64,000 nt of DNA, taken from assembly GCF_030506305.1 (NCBI RefSeq), contig NZ_CP119421.1, positions 1,046,354-1,110,353 of the forward strand, read 5' to 3'. Position numbers and translations under genes: made by a program. Below the pieces are notes generated by a model, which saw only the letters and a list, made by a program, of their open reading frames with translations, was not told the DNA's origin and did no database searches. Source of the stretch: Porifericola rhodea. GTDB lineage: Bacteria > Bacteroidota > Bacteroidia > Cytophagales > Cyclobacteriaceae. Position 1 is the stretch's first letter. Each line of letters begins with the position of its first letter. This document shows positions 26,091-33,778 of the stretch, one piece after another.

Positions 26091-27248
26091 TTAGGCATAA
26101 CGCCTCTTTTTCCACTGGTAGCCGCCAAAGTTAGCGACTATCCCAAAGAAAACAGCATATGGAGAATAAATTAACTGGAGAAGCAGGAATATTCTGAAGG
26201 AAATTACCTGTTTCATATCCTTTAATACTGCTCTTAAAAAGAGCAATTCTAGTCCGGCTTTAAGTCCTAGCAAACACAAAGCCCACTGCCAGGCAAAAAA
26301 ACCTGCGATCGAACATAATACAGTTACTATAAGTAAAGCATGAAAGCTAAAGACAAATAAGGCTAAAAATGCTGTAGTCATGCTTTTGTGCAACTTCCAC
26401 TTGCTTGCCCAACGCTTACGTTGGTAGTAAAAATTTCTTAAACTTTGTTGGGCCGTAGTGCATATCAATGCGGCCGAAGATTTCATAAAATGAATTTGCC
26501 CCGGGTAGTGGCGACTGAGCTTCTGAATCAGAAACTCATCGTCACCAGAAGGAATATGCATATTGCCCAAATAGCCATCTACAGCGATAAACGCCTCTTT
26601 TGAAAACGCGAGATTAGCTCCATTGCACATATTAGGGTAGCCTGCACTAAGGCATGCTCCACCAGTACCAATAAGACTGGCAAACTCTATCTGCTGCATT
26701 TTCTCAAAAAGGCTATGGGTTGGAGAAAAAGTGACAGGGGCCGAAATCATTACTGCCTGCTGCCTGGCAAAAAACTGAAGATAAGCAGCTAACCAGTTTT
26801 TATCCACTCTACAGTCTCCATCGGTAGTAATTATGTACTTCCCTTGTGCTATAGCAATTGCCTTACTAATTGCAGCTTTTTTGTGCGAGCCCTTAAAATC
26901 ATCAGGCAAGTTCAGCGACAAAACACGCAGCTTAATACACTGATTATCAAAATTTTGAACCAACTCTTTAGTACTATCCTCAGAATGATCATCAACTACA
27001 ATAACTTCTACCTGACCTTGAGCAAAAGAACTACCATCTGGCCAACGCTGCCTATCTAAATCTTGCAAAAGGTTAATGATATTAGAGGCTTCATTTCTTA
27101 CCGGAATAACTATACTAAGCCTACTACTATTTTTCTCAGACGTTTCAAGTTTAAAGGGTTCTACCTTTCTCCAGAAATGCCAGAGATATAGTATAAACAG
27201 CGCATAAATAAATGTGAGCAAACTAATAGCCAGGCCTAGATAGAGCAT
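26091..27248 (-). CDS. Family 2 membrane glycosyltransferase
   Basis: 385 residues from the ATG at 27248 (a GTG two codons upstream is in frame). One N-terminal membrane helix, a GT2 catalytic domain (about 45-280), and three or so C-terminal helices (about 295-380). Signatures: SIVIPVRNEASN at the nucleotide site, VDDHSEDST, the DxD-like TTDGDCRVD, and the QRKRWASKWK motif typical of processive GT2 enzymes. It faces the cytosol and makes or modifies a cell-surface glycan; donor and acceptor are unknown. A -7 element TACCTTTG at 27261-27254 ends only six bases before this ATG, so the message may be leaderless. Confidence 0.85.
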   Translation of the reverse strand: MLYLGLAISLLTFIYALFILYLWHFWRKVEPFKLETSEKNSSRLSIVIPVRNEASNIINLLQDLDRQRWPDGSSFAQGQVEVIVVDDHSEDSTKELVQNFDNQCIKLRVLSLNLPDDFKGSHKKAAISKAIAIAQGKYIITTDGDCRVDKNWLAAYLQFFARQQAVMISAPVTFSPTHSLFEKMQQIEFASLIGTGGACLSAGYPNMCNGANLAFSKEAFIAVDGYLGNMHIPSGDDEFLIQKLSRHYPGQIHFMKSSAALICTTAQQSLRNFYYQRKRWASKWKLHKSMTTAFLALFVFSFHALLIVTVLCSIAGFFAWQWALCLLGLKAGLELLFLRAVLKDMKQVISFRIFLLLQLIYSPYAVFFGIVANFGGYQWKKRRYA

Positions 27249-27356
27249 ACTCACAAAGGTATTGCACTAAATTTAAAATTGGTAGCTAATAAAAACTTTC
27301 CCCTAATTGCTCAATGGTAGAGATCTTTCTTCCAAACCTCCACTCCTTCCTCAACA

Positions 27357-27386
27357 TTGGTTTGTAATTATATGGGTAGTATCTTG
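27357..27386 (+). promoter_or_regulatory. Candidate promoter of ruvC
   Basis: TTG (27357-27359), 20 bases and TATCTTG (27380-27386) approximate the Bacteroidota consensus with one T missing in the -7 element. It lies about 30 bases before the ruvC ATG. Confidence 0.35.
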
Positions 27387-27418
27387 CTGCATCTGAGTAA
27401 ACTCGTAAAAAGCCAGGA

Positions 27419-28006
27419 ATGCAAAAGGAAAGACTGCAGGAGAAAATTATCTTAGGTATAGACCCCGGTACCCAAATTATGGGCTATGGCATATTGATGA
27501 TTAGCTACGATCAGAAAAAACACAAACAGCTTGAGCTTTTACAATATGGTGTAATCCGCCTTACAAAGTATAAGCAGCATGAGTTGAAGCTAAAAAAGAT
27601 TTTTGAGAGGGTACTTGGTCTTATTGATGAATATGTGCCCGATGAAGTAGCATTGGAAGCCCCTTTTTACGGTAAAAATGTACAGTCTATGCTTAAACTA
27701 GGACGAGCACAGGGTGTAGCAATGGCTGCTGCTCTTAGCAGGCAGATTCCCATTGTAGAATATGCTCCTAAAAAAGTAAAACAATCTGTAACCGGCAATG
27801 GCAACGCTTCTAAAGAACAGGTAGCTAATATGTTACAAAGCCTGCTCAAATTTCCCAGCCAGCCCTCTGCCGATCAGCAGCTTTTAGATGCTACCGATGC
27901 TTTGGCAGTAGCCCTCTGCCACCATTATCAGAAAGCTACCCCTGCCAGACAGGCTAAAAGCTGGAAGGCTTTTGTAGCAGATAACCCAGACCGAATTAAA
28001 AAATAA
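27419..28006 (+). CDS. ruvC: Holliday junction endonuclease RuvC
   Basis: 195 residues. The four acidic metal ligands are recognisable: Asp15 in GIDPG, Glu80 in VALEAPFYG, and Asp157 and Asp160 in DATDALAVALCHH. The G..GNA.K.QV segment is conserved. RuvC resolves Holliday junctions together with RuvAB, which are not in the window. The N-terminus carries about seven extra residues before the usual start. The DUF3616 gene follows after 5 bp, so the two are probably cotranscribed. Confidence 0.96.
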   Translation: MQKERLQEKIILGIDPGTQIMGYGILMISYDQKKHKQLELLQYGVIRLTKYKQHELKLKKIFERVLGLIDEYVPDEVALEAPFYGKNVQSMLKLGRAQGVAMAAALSRQIPIVEYAPKKVKQSVTGNGNASKEQVANMLQSLLKFPSQPSADQQLLDATDALAVALCHHYQKATPARQAKSWKAFVADNPDRIKK

Positions 28007-28011
28007 AACTT

Positions 28012-29100
28012 ATGCATACTCCTAAACATGAAAAAATCCTTCTGCAATTTGATGAAGAAAGTAATGTAGCGGACTGCGAAATTAGAAGTGAGCTTTCTAC
28101 CATTGCCCGTACCGGCAGTAACCTTTGGCTGGCTTTTGACGAAGGAGCTGGTCTGGAGCGCTTAAGTATAAATGATAAAACCTACAGTAAGCACACCCGC
28201 TTTCTGTTAAGCGACTACATCTCTCTACCCGCCGAAGATGAAGAGATAGATATAGAGGGTATTGCTTATGCTGACCATTACCTCTGGCTTGCAGGCTCAC
28301 ATAGCCTTAAGCGTAGTAAGCCGGATAAAGAAAAAGACTCCGTAACCAAGCAGATAAAATCACTGGCTAAAGTAAAGAACGACCCTAACCGCTATACTAT
28401 CGCTCGTATACCGGTTATTCTTAATGAAAAAACAGGCGAGTATCAGCTATATAAGCAACATCCAAACCCCGATAAGCCTAAAGAAATTTTGAGAGCTACC
28501 AAAATTAAAGCTGGTAAAAAAAATAGTAAGCTTAGCCAAGCTCTTCGTAAGGATAAGCACATTGGCCCTTTTATGCATATACCTGGTAAAGATAATGGTA
28601 TGGATATAGAAGGTATAGCCGTACGTAATGGTCGTATTATGCTGGGGCTAAGAGGTCCGGTCCTCAGAGGGTATGCTCTGATTATAGAAATAGCGGTAGA
28701 AGAGAAGAAAGGCAAGCTTAAGTTGAAAAAGATTGGTAAACACAAAAATAAATACCGTAAACACTTTGTACACTTGCGGGGAATGGGCATACGAGAGCTG
28801 GCTTATGCTAAGGATGACCTTCTTATACTGGCAGGCCCAACAATGGACTGTGATGGTACCATTGGTCTTTATCGTATGAAGGGGGGACCAAAAGACAAAA
28901 AAGAAAGCATTACTCACGAAGAAGGTATAGAGCAACTATTCAACATAGCTATGGGCCATGAAACGCCCTACGGTAAAGACAAGGCAGAAGGCATAACCCT
29001 TACTGAAGATGAGAAAATAATGGTAGTTTACGATGCCCCTGCCGATGAACGTATGGTTGGCGATAGCGATGCCTATGCCGATATATTTCCTTACCAATAA
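28012..29100 (+). CDS. DUF3616 domain protein
   Basis: 362 residues, cytosolic, no signal peptide. The repeated segments IDIEGIAYAD, MDIEGIAVRNG and KAEGITLTEDEK are blades of a beta-propeller-like fold and match DUF3616. A very Lys-rich segment lies around 100-190. The biochemical role is not known. It is 5 bp downstream of ruvC, which looks like an operon, though no link with DNA repair is shown. Confidence 0.8.
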   Translation: MHTPKHEKILLQFDEESNVADCEIRSELSTIARTGSNLWLAFDEGAGLERLSINDKTYSKHTRFLLSDYISLPAEDEEIDIEGIAYADHYLWLAGSHSLKRSKPDKEKDSVTKQIKSLAKVKNDPNRYTIARIPVILNEKTGEYQLYKQHPNPDKPKEILRATKIKAGKKNSKLSQALRKDKHIGPFMHIPGKDNGMDIEGIAVRNGRIMLGLRGPVLRGYALIIEIAVEEKKGKLKLKKIGKHKNKYRKHFVHLRGMGIRELAYAKDDLLILAGPTMDCDGTIGLYRMKGGPKDKKESITHEEGIEQLFNIAMGHETPYGKDKAEGITLTEDEKIMVVYDAPADERMVGDSDAYADIFPYQ

Positions 29101-29165
29101 TTATAACATCTACTGTATATTTGAGTGTTATCAATACACTACACAATTAGTAAAACCATATAAAC

Positions 29166-29834
29166 ATGAACACCAACATTGCAATTATATTTGATATGGA
29201 TGGCGTGATTGTGGACAACCACAATTATCATCTTAAATCATGGCTTCAGTTTTTTGAAAAACACAATATTTCTATGACTGAAGAGGAATACAAGCAGAAA
29301 GTCAATGGTCGTACTATGGAAGAAATTCTGACCAACATCATGAACAAAGATCTGCCTAAAGATGAACTAACTGCTTTAGGCGAAGAGAAAGAGTCAGTTT
29401 ATCGGGACATTTACCGTCCGCACATTAAACCTACAGATGGCCTGGCGGTCTTTCTTAAAGAGCTGGAAGAAAGAAATGTACCTCGTGCCGTGGCTACCTC
29501 TGCCCCTACTGTCAATGTGGACTTTACCATGGAATACACCAAACTTCGCCACTTCTTCCCTACCATTGTAGACTCTACTATGGTTACTAAGGGCAAGCCC
29601 GATCCGGAGGTTTACCTTACTGCTGCTAAAAAATTAGATATGGCCCCGGCACGCTGTGTGGTTTTTGAAGATGCAATATTAGGAATGCAGGCAGGTAAAA
29701 ATGCGGGAATGAAAGTAGTAGCCCTTGCCACCACTCATAAGCGCGAAGAGCTAGAAGGCGAAAATATGGACTACATTATAGATGACTTTACCGACCTTAC
29801 TATAGAAAAACTCTATTCTGAGCTTAAAATGTAA
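29166..29834 (+). CDS. HAD-superfamily phosphatase, beta-phosphoglucomutase-like
   Basis: 222 residues. Motif I is FDMDGVIVDN with the nucleophile and acid Asp pair, motif II is AVATSAPT, the Lys is in KGKPDPEVY, and motif IV is VVFEDAILGMQAGKNAGM. A helical cap sits between motif I and II, as in the beta-PGM/phosphatase group (HAD-IA). Substrate probably a small phosphorylated sugar or similar metabolite; not resolved. A -7 element TATATTTG lies at 29116-29123 without a clear -33. Confidence 0.85.
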   Translation: MNTNIAIIFDMDGVIVDNHNYHLKSWLQFFEKHNISMTEEEYKQKVNGRTMEEILTNIMNKDLPKDELTALGEEKESVYRDIYRPHIKPTDGLAVFLKELEERNVPRAVATSAPTVNVDFTMEYTKLRHFFPTIVDSTMVTKGKPDPEVYLTAAKKLDMAPARCVVFEDAILGMQAGKNAGMKVVALATTHKREELEGENMDYIIDDFTDLTIEKLYSELKM

Positions 29835-29847
29835 AATTGTAAAAAGC

Positions 29848-29885
29848 AGAAGGCACATATTGCGTCTATGTGTCTTCTATTTTTA
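29848..29885 (+). terminator. Intrinsic terminator after the HAD phosphatase gene
   Basis: AGAAGGCACATA and TATGTGTCTTCT form a 12-bp stem with one G-T pair over a 7-base loop, followed by ATTTTTAATTT. Confidence 0.75.
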
Positions 29886-29969
29886 ATTTATGCTATCTAG
29901 ATTGAACCAAGTTGAGTAAATATTAATTTACTAGTAACAAAATGGTAGGCAGAACATGCCTTCCTTAAG

Positions 29970-30650
29970 ATGACAACGCGCATGGTAAAAAAAGTCTTCT
30001 CCTTACTCCTTCTTTTCAGCATTACGGCTGCCAGCAGCTTGTATGCCCAAAATGGAGGCATTAAAATAGCCAAGCTCAAGTACAATGGCGGAGGCGACTG
30101 GTATGCCAATAAAACAGCGCTGCCTAATCTTATTAGCTTTTGCAACTCTTCTATCAATACCAACCTGGCCGCTGAAGAAGAAGTGGTAGAAGTAGGGAGC
30201 CCTGAATTATTTTTGTACCCCTACGTTTATATGACTGGGCACGGTAATGTTGTTTTTTCTGAAGACGAAGCTGAAAACCTGCGTAAGTACCTCATTTCAG
30301 GAGGCTTTCTCCATATTGATGATAATTACGGACTAGATGAGTTTGTAAGAATAGAAATGAAAAAGGTATTTCCTGAACTTGAATTTGTAGAGTTGCCTGA
30401 TGGTCATGCGATTTATTCGCAAAAATTTAGTTTCCCTAAGGGCTTACCTAAAATTCATGAACATGATGGGGAACCTTCTCAGGGATTTGGTCTGATTTAT
30501 GAAGGCCGTTTGGTATGCTTTTATTCTTATGAAAGTGACCTCGGTAATGGTTGGGAAGATCAACGCATACACAACGATCCTGAAGAGGTGAGGCAGAGGG
30601 CACTTCAGATGGGTGCAAATATCATTGCATTTGCCTTTACACAAGATTAA
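29970..30650 (+). CDS. Exported DUF4159 domain protein
   Basis: 226 residues with a signal peptide ending LYAQ; an ATG at 29982 (MVKK) is an alternative start. The mature part is one DUF4159 domain with the conserved segments KYNGGGDWYANKTALPNL, TGHGNVVFSEDEAENLR and GGFLHIDDNYG. In other Bacteroidota this family often occurs beside VWA/Bat-type or MoxR-type genes. Function unknown; probably periplasmic. Confidence 0.85.
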   Translation: MTTRMVKKVFSLLLLFSITAASSLYAQNGGIKIAKLKYNGGGDWYANKTALPNLISFCNSSINTNLAAEEEVVEVGSPELFLYPYVYMTGHGNVVFSEDEAENLRKYLISGGFLHIDDNYGLDEFVRIEMKKVFPELEFVELPDGHAIYSQKFSFPKGLPKIHEHDGEPSQGFGLIYEGRLVCFYSYESDLGNGWEDQRIHNDPEEVRQRALQMGANIIAFAFTQD

Positions 30651-30747
30651 TTATCCGATCTTTTATTTATATTAGACATGCTTTTTTTAACCATAAGCAT
30701 ATAAATCAAGTTTCTCAAAATATTATTCATACTAAATTCTCGACTCA

Positions 30748-31506
30748 GTGATTATTATTGCATTCTTTATTGCCCACTGGTACTTCTCTCTCTTTTGCCA
30801 GACCTTCTTCTTACACCGCTATGCGGCGCATAAGTTGTTTACGATGAACCGCTTTTGGGAGCGTTTTTTCTTCATCTTTACATGGGTGTGGCAAGGCTCA
30901 TCGTACCTGAGCCCTCGCGCTTACGCTATCCTTCACCGTATGCACCATGCCTACAGTGATACCGAGCACGACCCACACTCGCCTCATCATAGCGAAAACC
31001 TTTTTGATATGATGTGGAAAACCAAAAACATTTATAATGAGTATGTAAACCATGAAGTAGAGCCGGAACCTCGTTTTGCAAAGGATCTACCAGAGTGGGA
31101 TTCTTTTGAAAAAATTGCAGATAACTGGATGGTACGTGTGGCCTGGGGCGTTGCTTACTCTCTTTTCTACATTTGGGCTATCTCTATTGCCGAACTACCC
31201 GGTACTCACTGGCTAATGTATGGCCTGCTTCCTATCCATTACCTGATGGGTCCTGTACACGGAGCTATTGTAAACTGGTGTGGTCATATGTATGGTTACA
31301 GTAACTATGACAATCGCGATAAATCTAAAAACACTTTGGTGTTTGATTTTCTGATGCTGGGAGAGTTGTTTCAGAATAACCACCACCGCCTGCCCAAACG
31401 CCTGGACTTTGCTGCCAAGTGGTTTGAAGTAGACCCAAGCTATCCGGTCATTAAAATGTTAGAAACATTTCAGATTATTAAAGTTAAAAAGTTGAAAAAA
31501 GCTTAA
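30748..31506 (+). CDS. Membrane acyl-lipid/acyl-CoA desaturase
   Basis: 252 residues. The three histidine boxes of the diiron desaturases are present: HRYAAH, HRMHH and NNHHR. There are several membrane helices. It should introduce a cis double bond into an acyl chain at the inner membrane. The start is GTG at 30748; there is no in-frame ATG before the stop upstream, and this start fits the family N-terminus. A terminator follows. Confidence 0.88.
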   Translation: MIIIAFFIAHWYFSLFCQTFFLHRYAAHKLFTMNRFWERFFFIFTWVWQGSSYLSPRAYAILHRMHHAYSDTEHDPHSPHHSENLFDMMWKTKNIYNEYVNHEVEPEPRFAKDLPEWDSFEKIADNWMVRVAWGVAYSLFYIWAISIAELPGTHWLMYGLLPIHYLMGPVHGAIVNWCGHMYGYSNYDNRDKSKNTLVFDFLMLGELFQNNHHRLPKRLDFAAKWFEVDPSYPVIKMLETFQIIKVKKLKKA

Positions 31507-31524
31507 ACTTTTAAAGCTTACCTT

Positions 31525-31558
31525 AACCGCCTTCTGCATAGCAAAAGGCGGTTTTTTT
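31525..31558 (+). terminator. Intrinsic terminator of the desaturase gene
   Basis: AACCGCCTT (31525-31533) and AAGGCGGTT (31545-31553) pair perfectly over an 11-base loop, followed by a T run. Bases of the loop can pair instead with a downstream segment (31568-31578). Confidence 0.85.
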
Positions 31559-31609
31559 ATGCCTTCTGCTATGCAGAAAACTAAGATTTTTCTAAGAGGT
31601 AATTTTATT

Positions 31610-31645
31610 AACTAAAAAATTAGTTGACAAACTAAATAATTAGTT
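31610..31645 (+). promoter_or_regulatory. Operator array of four alternating half-sites
   Basis: AACTAA (31610), TTAGTT (31620), AACTAA (31630) and TTAGTT (31640) alternate with 4-base spacers, so every half-site starts exactly 10 bp after the previous one. This gives overlapping palindromes on one face of the helix. A possible promoter TTGACA (31624-31629)-N15-TATACA lies within it. The BlaI-type repressor encoded two genes downstream is the obvious candidate ligand, binding as dimers and autoregulating the operon. Confidence 0.65.
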
Positions 31646-31678
31646 ATACATTAAGTTATATCATCAATAACTACTCTT

Positions 31679-32350
31679 ATGGAAGACAAAAAGAACACAC
31701 AAATCAGACTGGAGAGCAAACGAGGTTTGTACTTAAGCATTGGCCTGGTACTTAGTGTAGCTATGGTTACCCTTGCTTTTGAATGGAAATCGTACGACAG
31801 AGGCCCTATCGTAGATCTTGGAAGCAAAACCCACGTTTTTGAACATGAGAAACCTATACCTGTAACTGTACAAACTCCTCCTAAACCTAAAGTACAACTT
31901 CCCATAATACTAGAAATTCCTAATGAGCAGGACCCTGATGTAGAGCTAGATTTTTCTTTAGAAATAGATATTAGCACTGAAACCGCAATTTCGGAATACG
32001 TTCCTGACGATATTCCTGAAGATGAGGAGAGTGATCAACCTTTTATTTTTGTAGAGCATCAACCCAGCCCTACTGGAGGTATGCAGTCTTTCTACAAATA
32101 CCTCAGCAACAATCTTAAATATCCTAAACAAGCGGTTAGAGCTGGAGTGGAGGGCAAAGTATATGTACAATTTGTAGTAAATACGGATGGCTCTCTTACC
32201 GATCTAAAAGTACTCAAAGGCATAAGCCCGGCCTGTGATAAAGAAGCACTTCGTGTACTGGCCAATGCTCCAAAGTGGAATCCGGGAAAACAACGTGGCA
32301 GACCGGTAAGGGTACAGATGAATATGCCCGTTGTCTTTAGTTTACAGTAA
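31679..32350 (+). CDS. TonB-like energy transducer
   Basis: 223 residues: one N-terminal membrane helix (about 17-34), a Pro-rich segment (about 56-85) and acidic periplasmic linker, then a TonB C-terminal domain (about 132-223) with PTGGMQSFYKYL, GKVYVQFVV and the W near GK..GRPV. TonB proteins pass proton-motive force to outer-membrane receptors. It is the first gene of a tonB-blaI-unknown-M56/TonB operon (gaps 15, 6 and 21 bp). No ExbB/ExbD are encoded in the window. Confidence 0.85.
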   Translation: MEDKKNTQIRLESKRGLYLSIGLVLSVAMVTLAFEWKSYDRGPIVDLGSKTHVFEHEKPIPVTVQTPPKPKVQLPIILEIPNEQDPDVELDFSLEIDISTETAISEYVPDDIPEDEESDQPFIFVEHQPSPTGGMQSFYKYLSNNLKYPKQAVRAGVEGKVYVQFVVNTDGSLTDLKVLKGISPACDKEALRVLANAPKWNPGKQRGRPVRVQMNMPVVFSLQ

Positions 32351-32365
32351 TATTTTAGAATACCG

Positions 32366-32779
32366 ATGAGCGATAAAAAACCAAACGTAAAAGAGCTAAC
32401 CAAAGCGGAAGAACAGGTAATGCAGATTCTCTGGCAGATAAAAAAAGGGTTTGTAAAAGACATACGGGAAGAAATACCGCCCCCCAAACCTGCCTACAAT
32501 ACTGTTTCTACTATTGTACGCATACTAGAAAAGAAGGGCTTTGTAGCTTATAAAGCTTACGGTAAAACTCATGAGTACTACCCACTGATTAGCAAAAAGG
32601 AATATAGCAGCTATTTTCTTAAGAATTTTGTGGGTAGCTATTTTGGTGGCTCCTTCCACAAACTGGTATCTTTTTTTGCGCGTGAAAACGACATGGATAT
32701 CCACGAATTTGAAGAAATGATGAAATACGTGGAGCAGGATATTAAGGATGATAAACCACAGAGTGATGAGCCAAAGTAG
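32366..32779 (+). CDS. BlaI/MecI-family transcriptional repressor
   Basis: 137 residues with a winged-helix domain in the first 75 or so: LTKAEEQVMQILWQIKKGFVKDI, PPKPAYNTVSTIVRILEKKGFV, and YYPLISKKEYS. The dimerisation helices follow. In Staphylococcus, BlaI/MecI is cleaved when the membrane protease BlaR1/MecR1 senses a ligand. Here the M56 protease partner is two genes downstream. Probably binds the operator at 31610-31645. No beta-lactamase is present, so the inducing signal is unknown. Confidence 0.9.
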   Translation: MSDKKPNVKELTKAEEQVMQILWQIKKGFVKDIREEIPPPKPAYNTVSTIVRILEKKGFVAYKAYGKTHEYYPLISKKEYSSYFLKNFVGSYFGGSFHKLVSFFARENDMDIHEFEEMMKYVEQDIKDDKPQSDEPK

Positions 32780-32785
32780 AAAGCT

Positions 32786-33757
32786 ATGGTACAGCAGGAA
32801 TCAAAGAAAATCATTATTATTCCATTACTACTATTAGGTGCTTTTCTCTTATTGCCATTGCTTCACCAAGAGCAGAAAGTTAAACGAACTAAGATCCCCT
32901 CGTCAGTAGAAGAATTTCCTCTGACTGGTTTTCCAGACTATGATCTGATACCAGAAGAACTTAAAAAGCGAATGCTGGAAGTTTCAAAAGACTCAACATT
33001 TGGCTATAGGTTTTACTACTACTTTGATATGGAGGATATCAACATGCATTACTTTATACACGATAACCCTGAACATGAGCTGATTGAGTCCCAACCTGTA
33101 AAACAACAGGCACTTTTGCAGCTAGTTAATCAAAGGATAGAGGAACATTATGGTTATAGTGTTTTTGTAAAGTCTCATCCTGATTACCAGCGTATGGTAA
33201 GAGACCGCCAGCTCATCCTAAATTATAGGTATCCTCTTTCTATGCAATATGTTCTACCTGAGAAAGAAGCAGATCTTAGAAAACTAAGAATTGGCATATT
33301 TAAGTCATGGGCATTTTACCGCGCCCAAAAAAGTAAAAATACCGAAGATGGACAAACACATACGCTGGCAAACGTAGATGACATACCTAAACCTATAAGA
33401 GGCTGGGAGTATTTTCATCAGGTGCTAAAAAAAGACATGGAAGACAAACTCTCTTATTTTAACTTTTATGATATGAAGGGTGAAGTGAAAGCTGAATTTA
33501 CTATTGGATTTAAGGCCAGTTCTCCACAGATAATAGAAGGATTTAGCACTCGTTATGCAAACAGAGACGAAGCACACAAACTAGATGGACTGATTGTAAA
33601 AGTCCTGAATGAAGTTAAAGTGCGTTTTCAGCTTGCTACTAAGGGTCAGCAACTTGTAAATACCAGAGTAGGTATAAGCTTCTTTTTCGATTTTGACGAA
33701 GAAGGCAAACTACAACTCAGTATATCCGATCTATACCCGGCCAGTAATATTTTTTAA
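32786..33757 (+). CDS. Membrane-anchored protein with a divergent TonB-C-like region
   Basis: 323 residues: one N-terminal membrane helix (about 8-27), then a periplasmic part. The first periplasmic half (about 40-180) is Tyr- and His-rich and not recognised. From about 205 on, PKPIRGWEYFHQVLKKDM and MKGEVKAEFTIG look like a distant relative of the TonB C-terminal domain (compare PTGGMQSFYKYL and GKVYVQFVV in the first gene of the operon). The assignment is by eye and uncertain. Its place between the repressor and the M56 protease suggests a sensor or adaptor in the same system. Confidence 0.6.
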   Translation: MVQQESKKIIIIPLLLLGAFLLLPLLHQEQKVKRTKIPSSVEEFPLTGFPDYDLIPEELKKRMLEVSKDSTFGYRFYYYFDMEDINMHYFIHDNPEHELIESQPVKQQALLQLVNQRIEEHYGYSVFVKSHPDYQRMVRDRQLILNYRYPLSMQYVLPEKEADLRKLRIGIFKSWAFYRAQKSKNTEDGQTHTLANVDDIPKPIRGWEYFHQVLKKDMEDKLSYFNFYDMKGEVKAEFTIGFKASSPQIIEGFSTRYANRDEAHKLDGLIVKVLNEVKVRFQLATKGQQLVNTRVGISFFFDFDEEGKLQLSISDLYPASNIF

Positions 33758-33778
33758 CAACACTTAAACTATCAGAAT

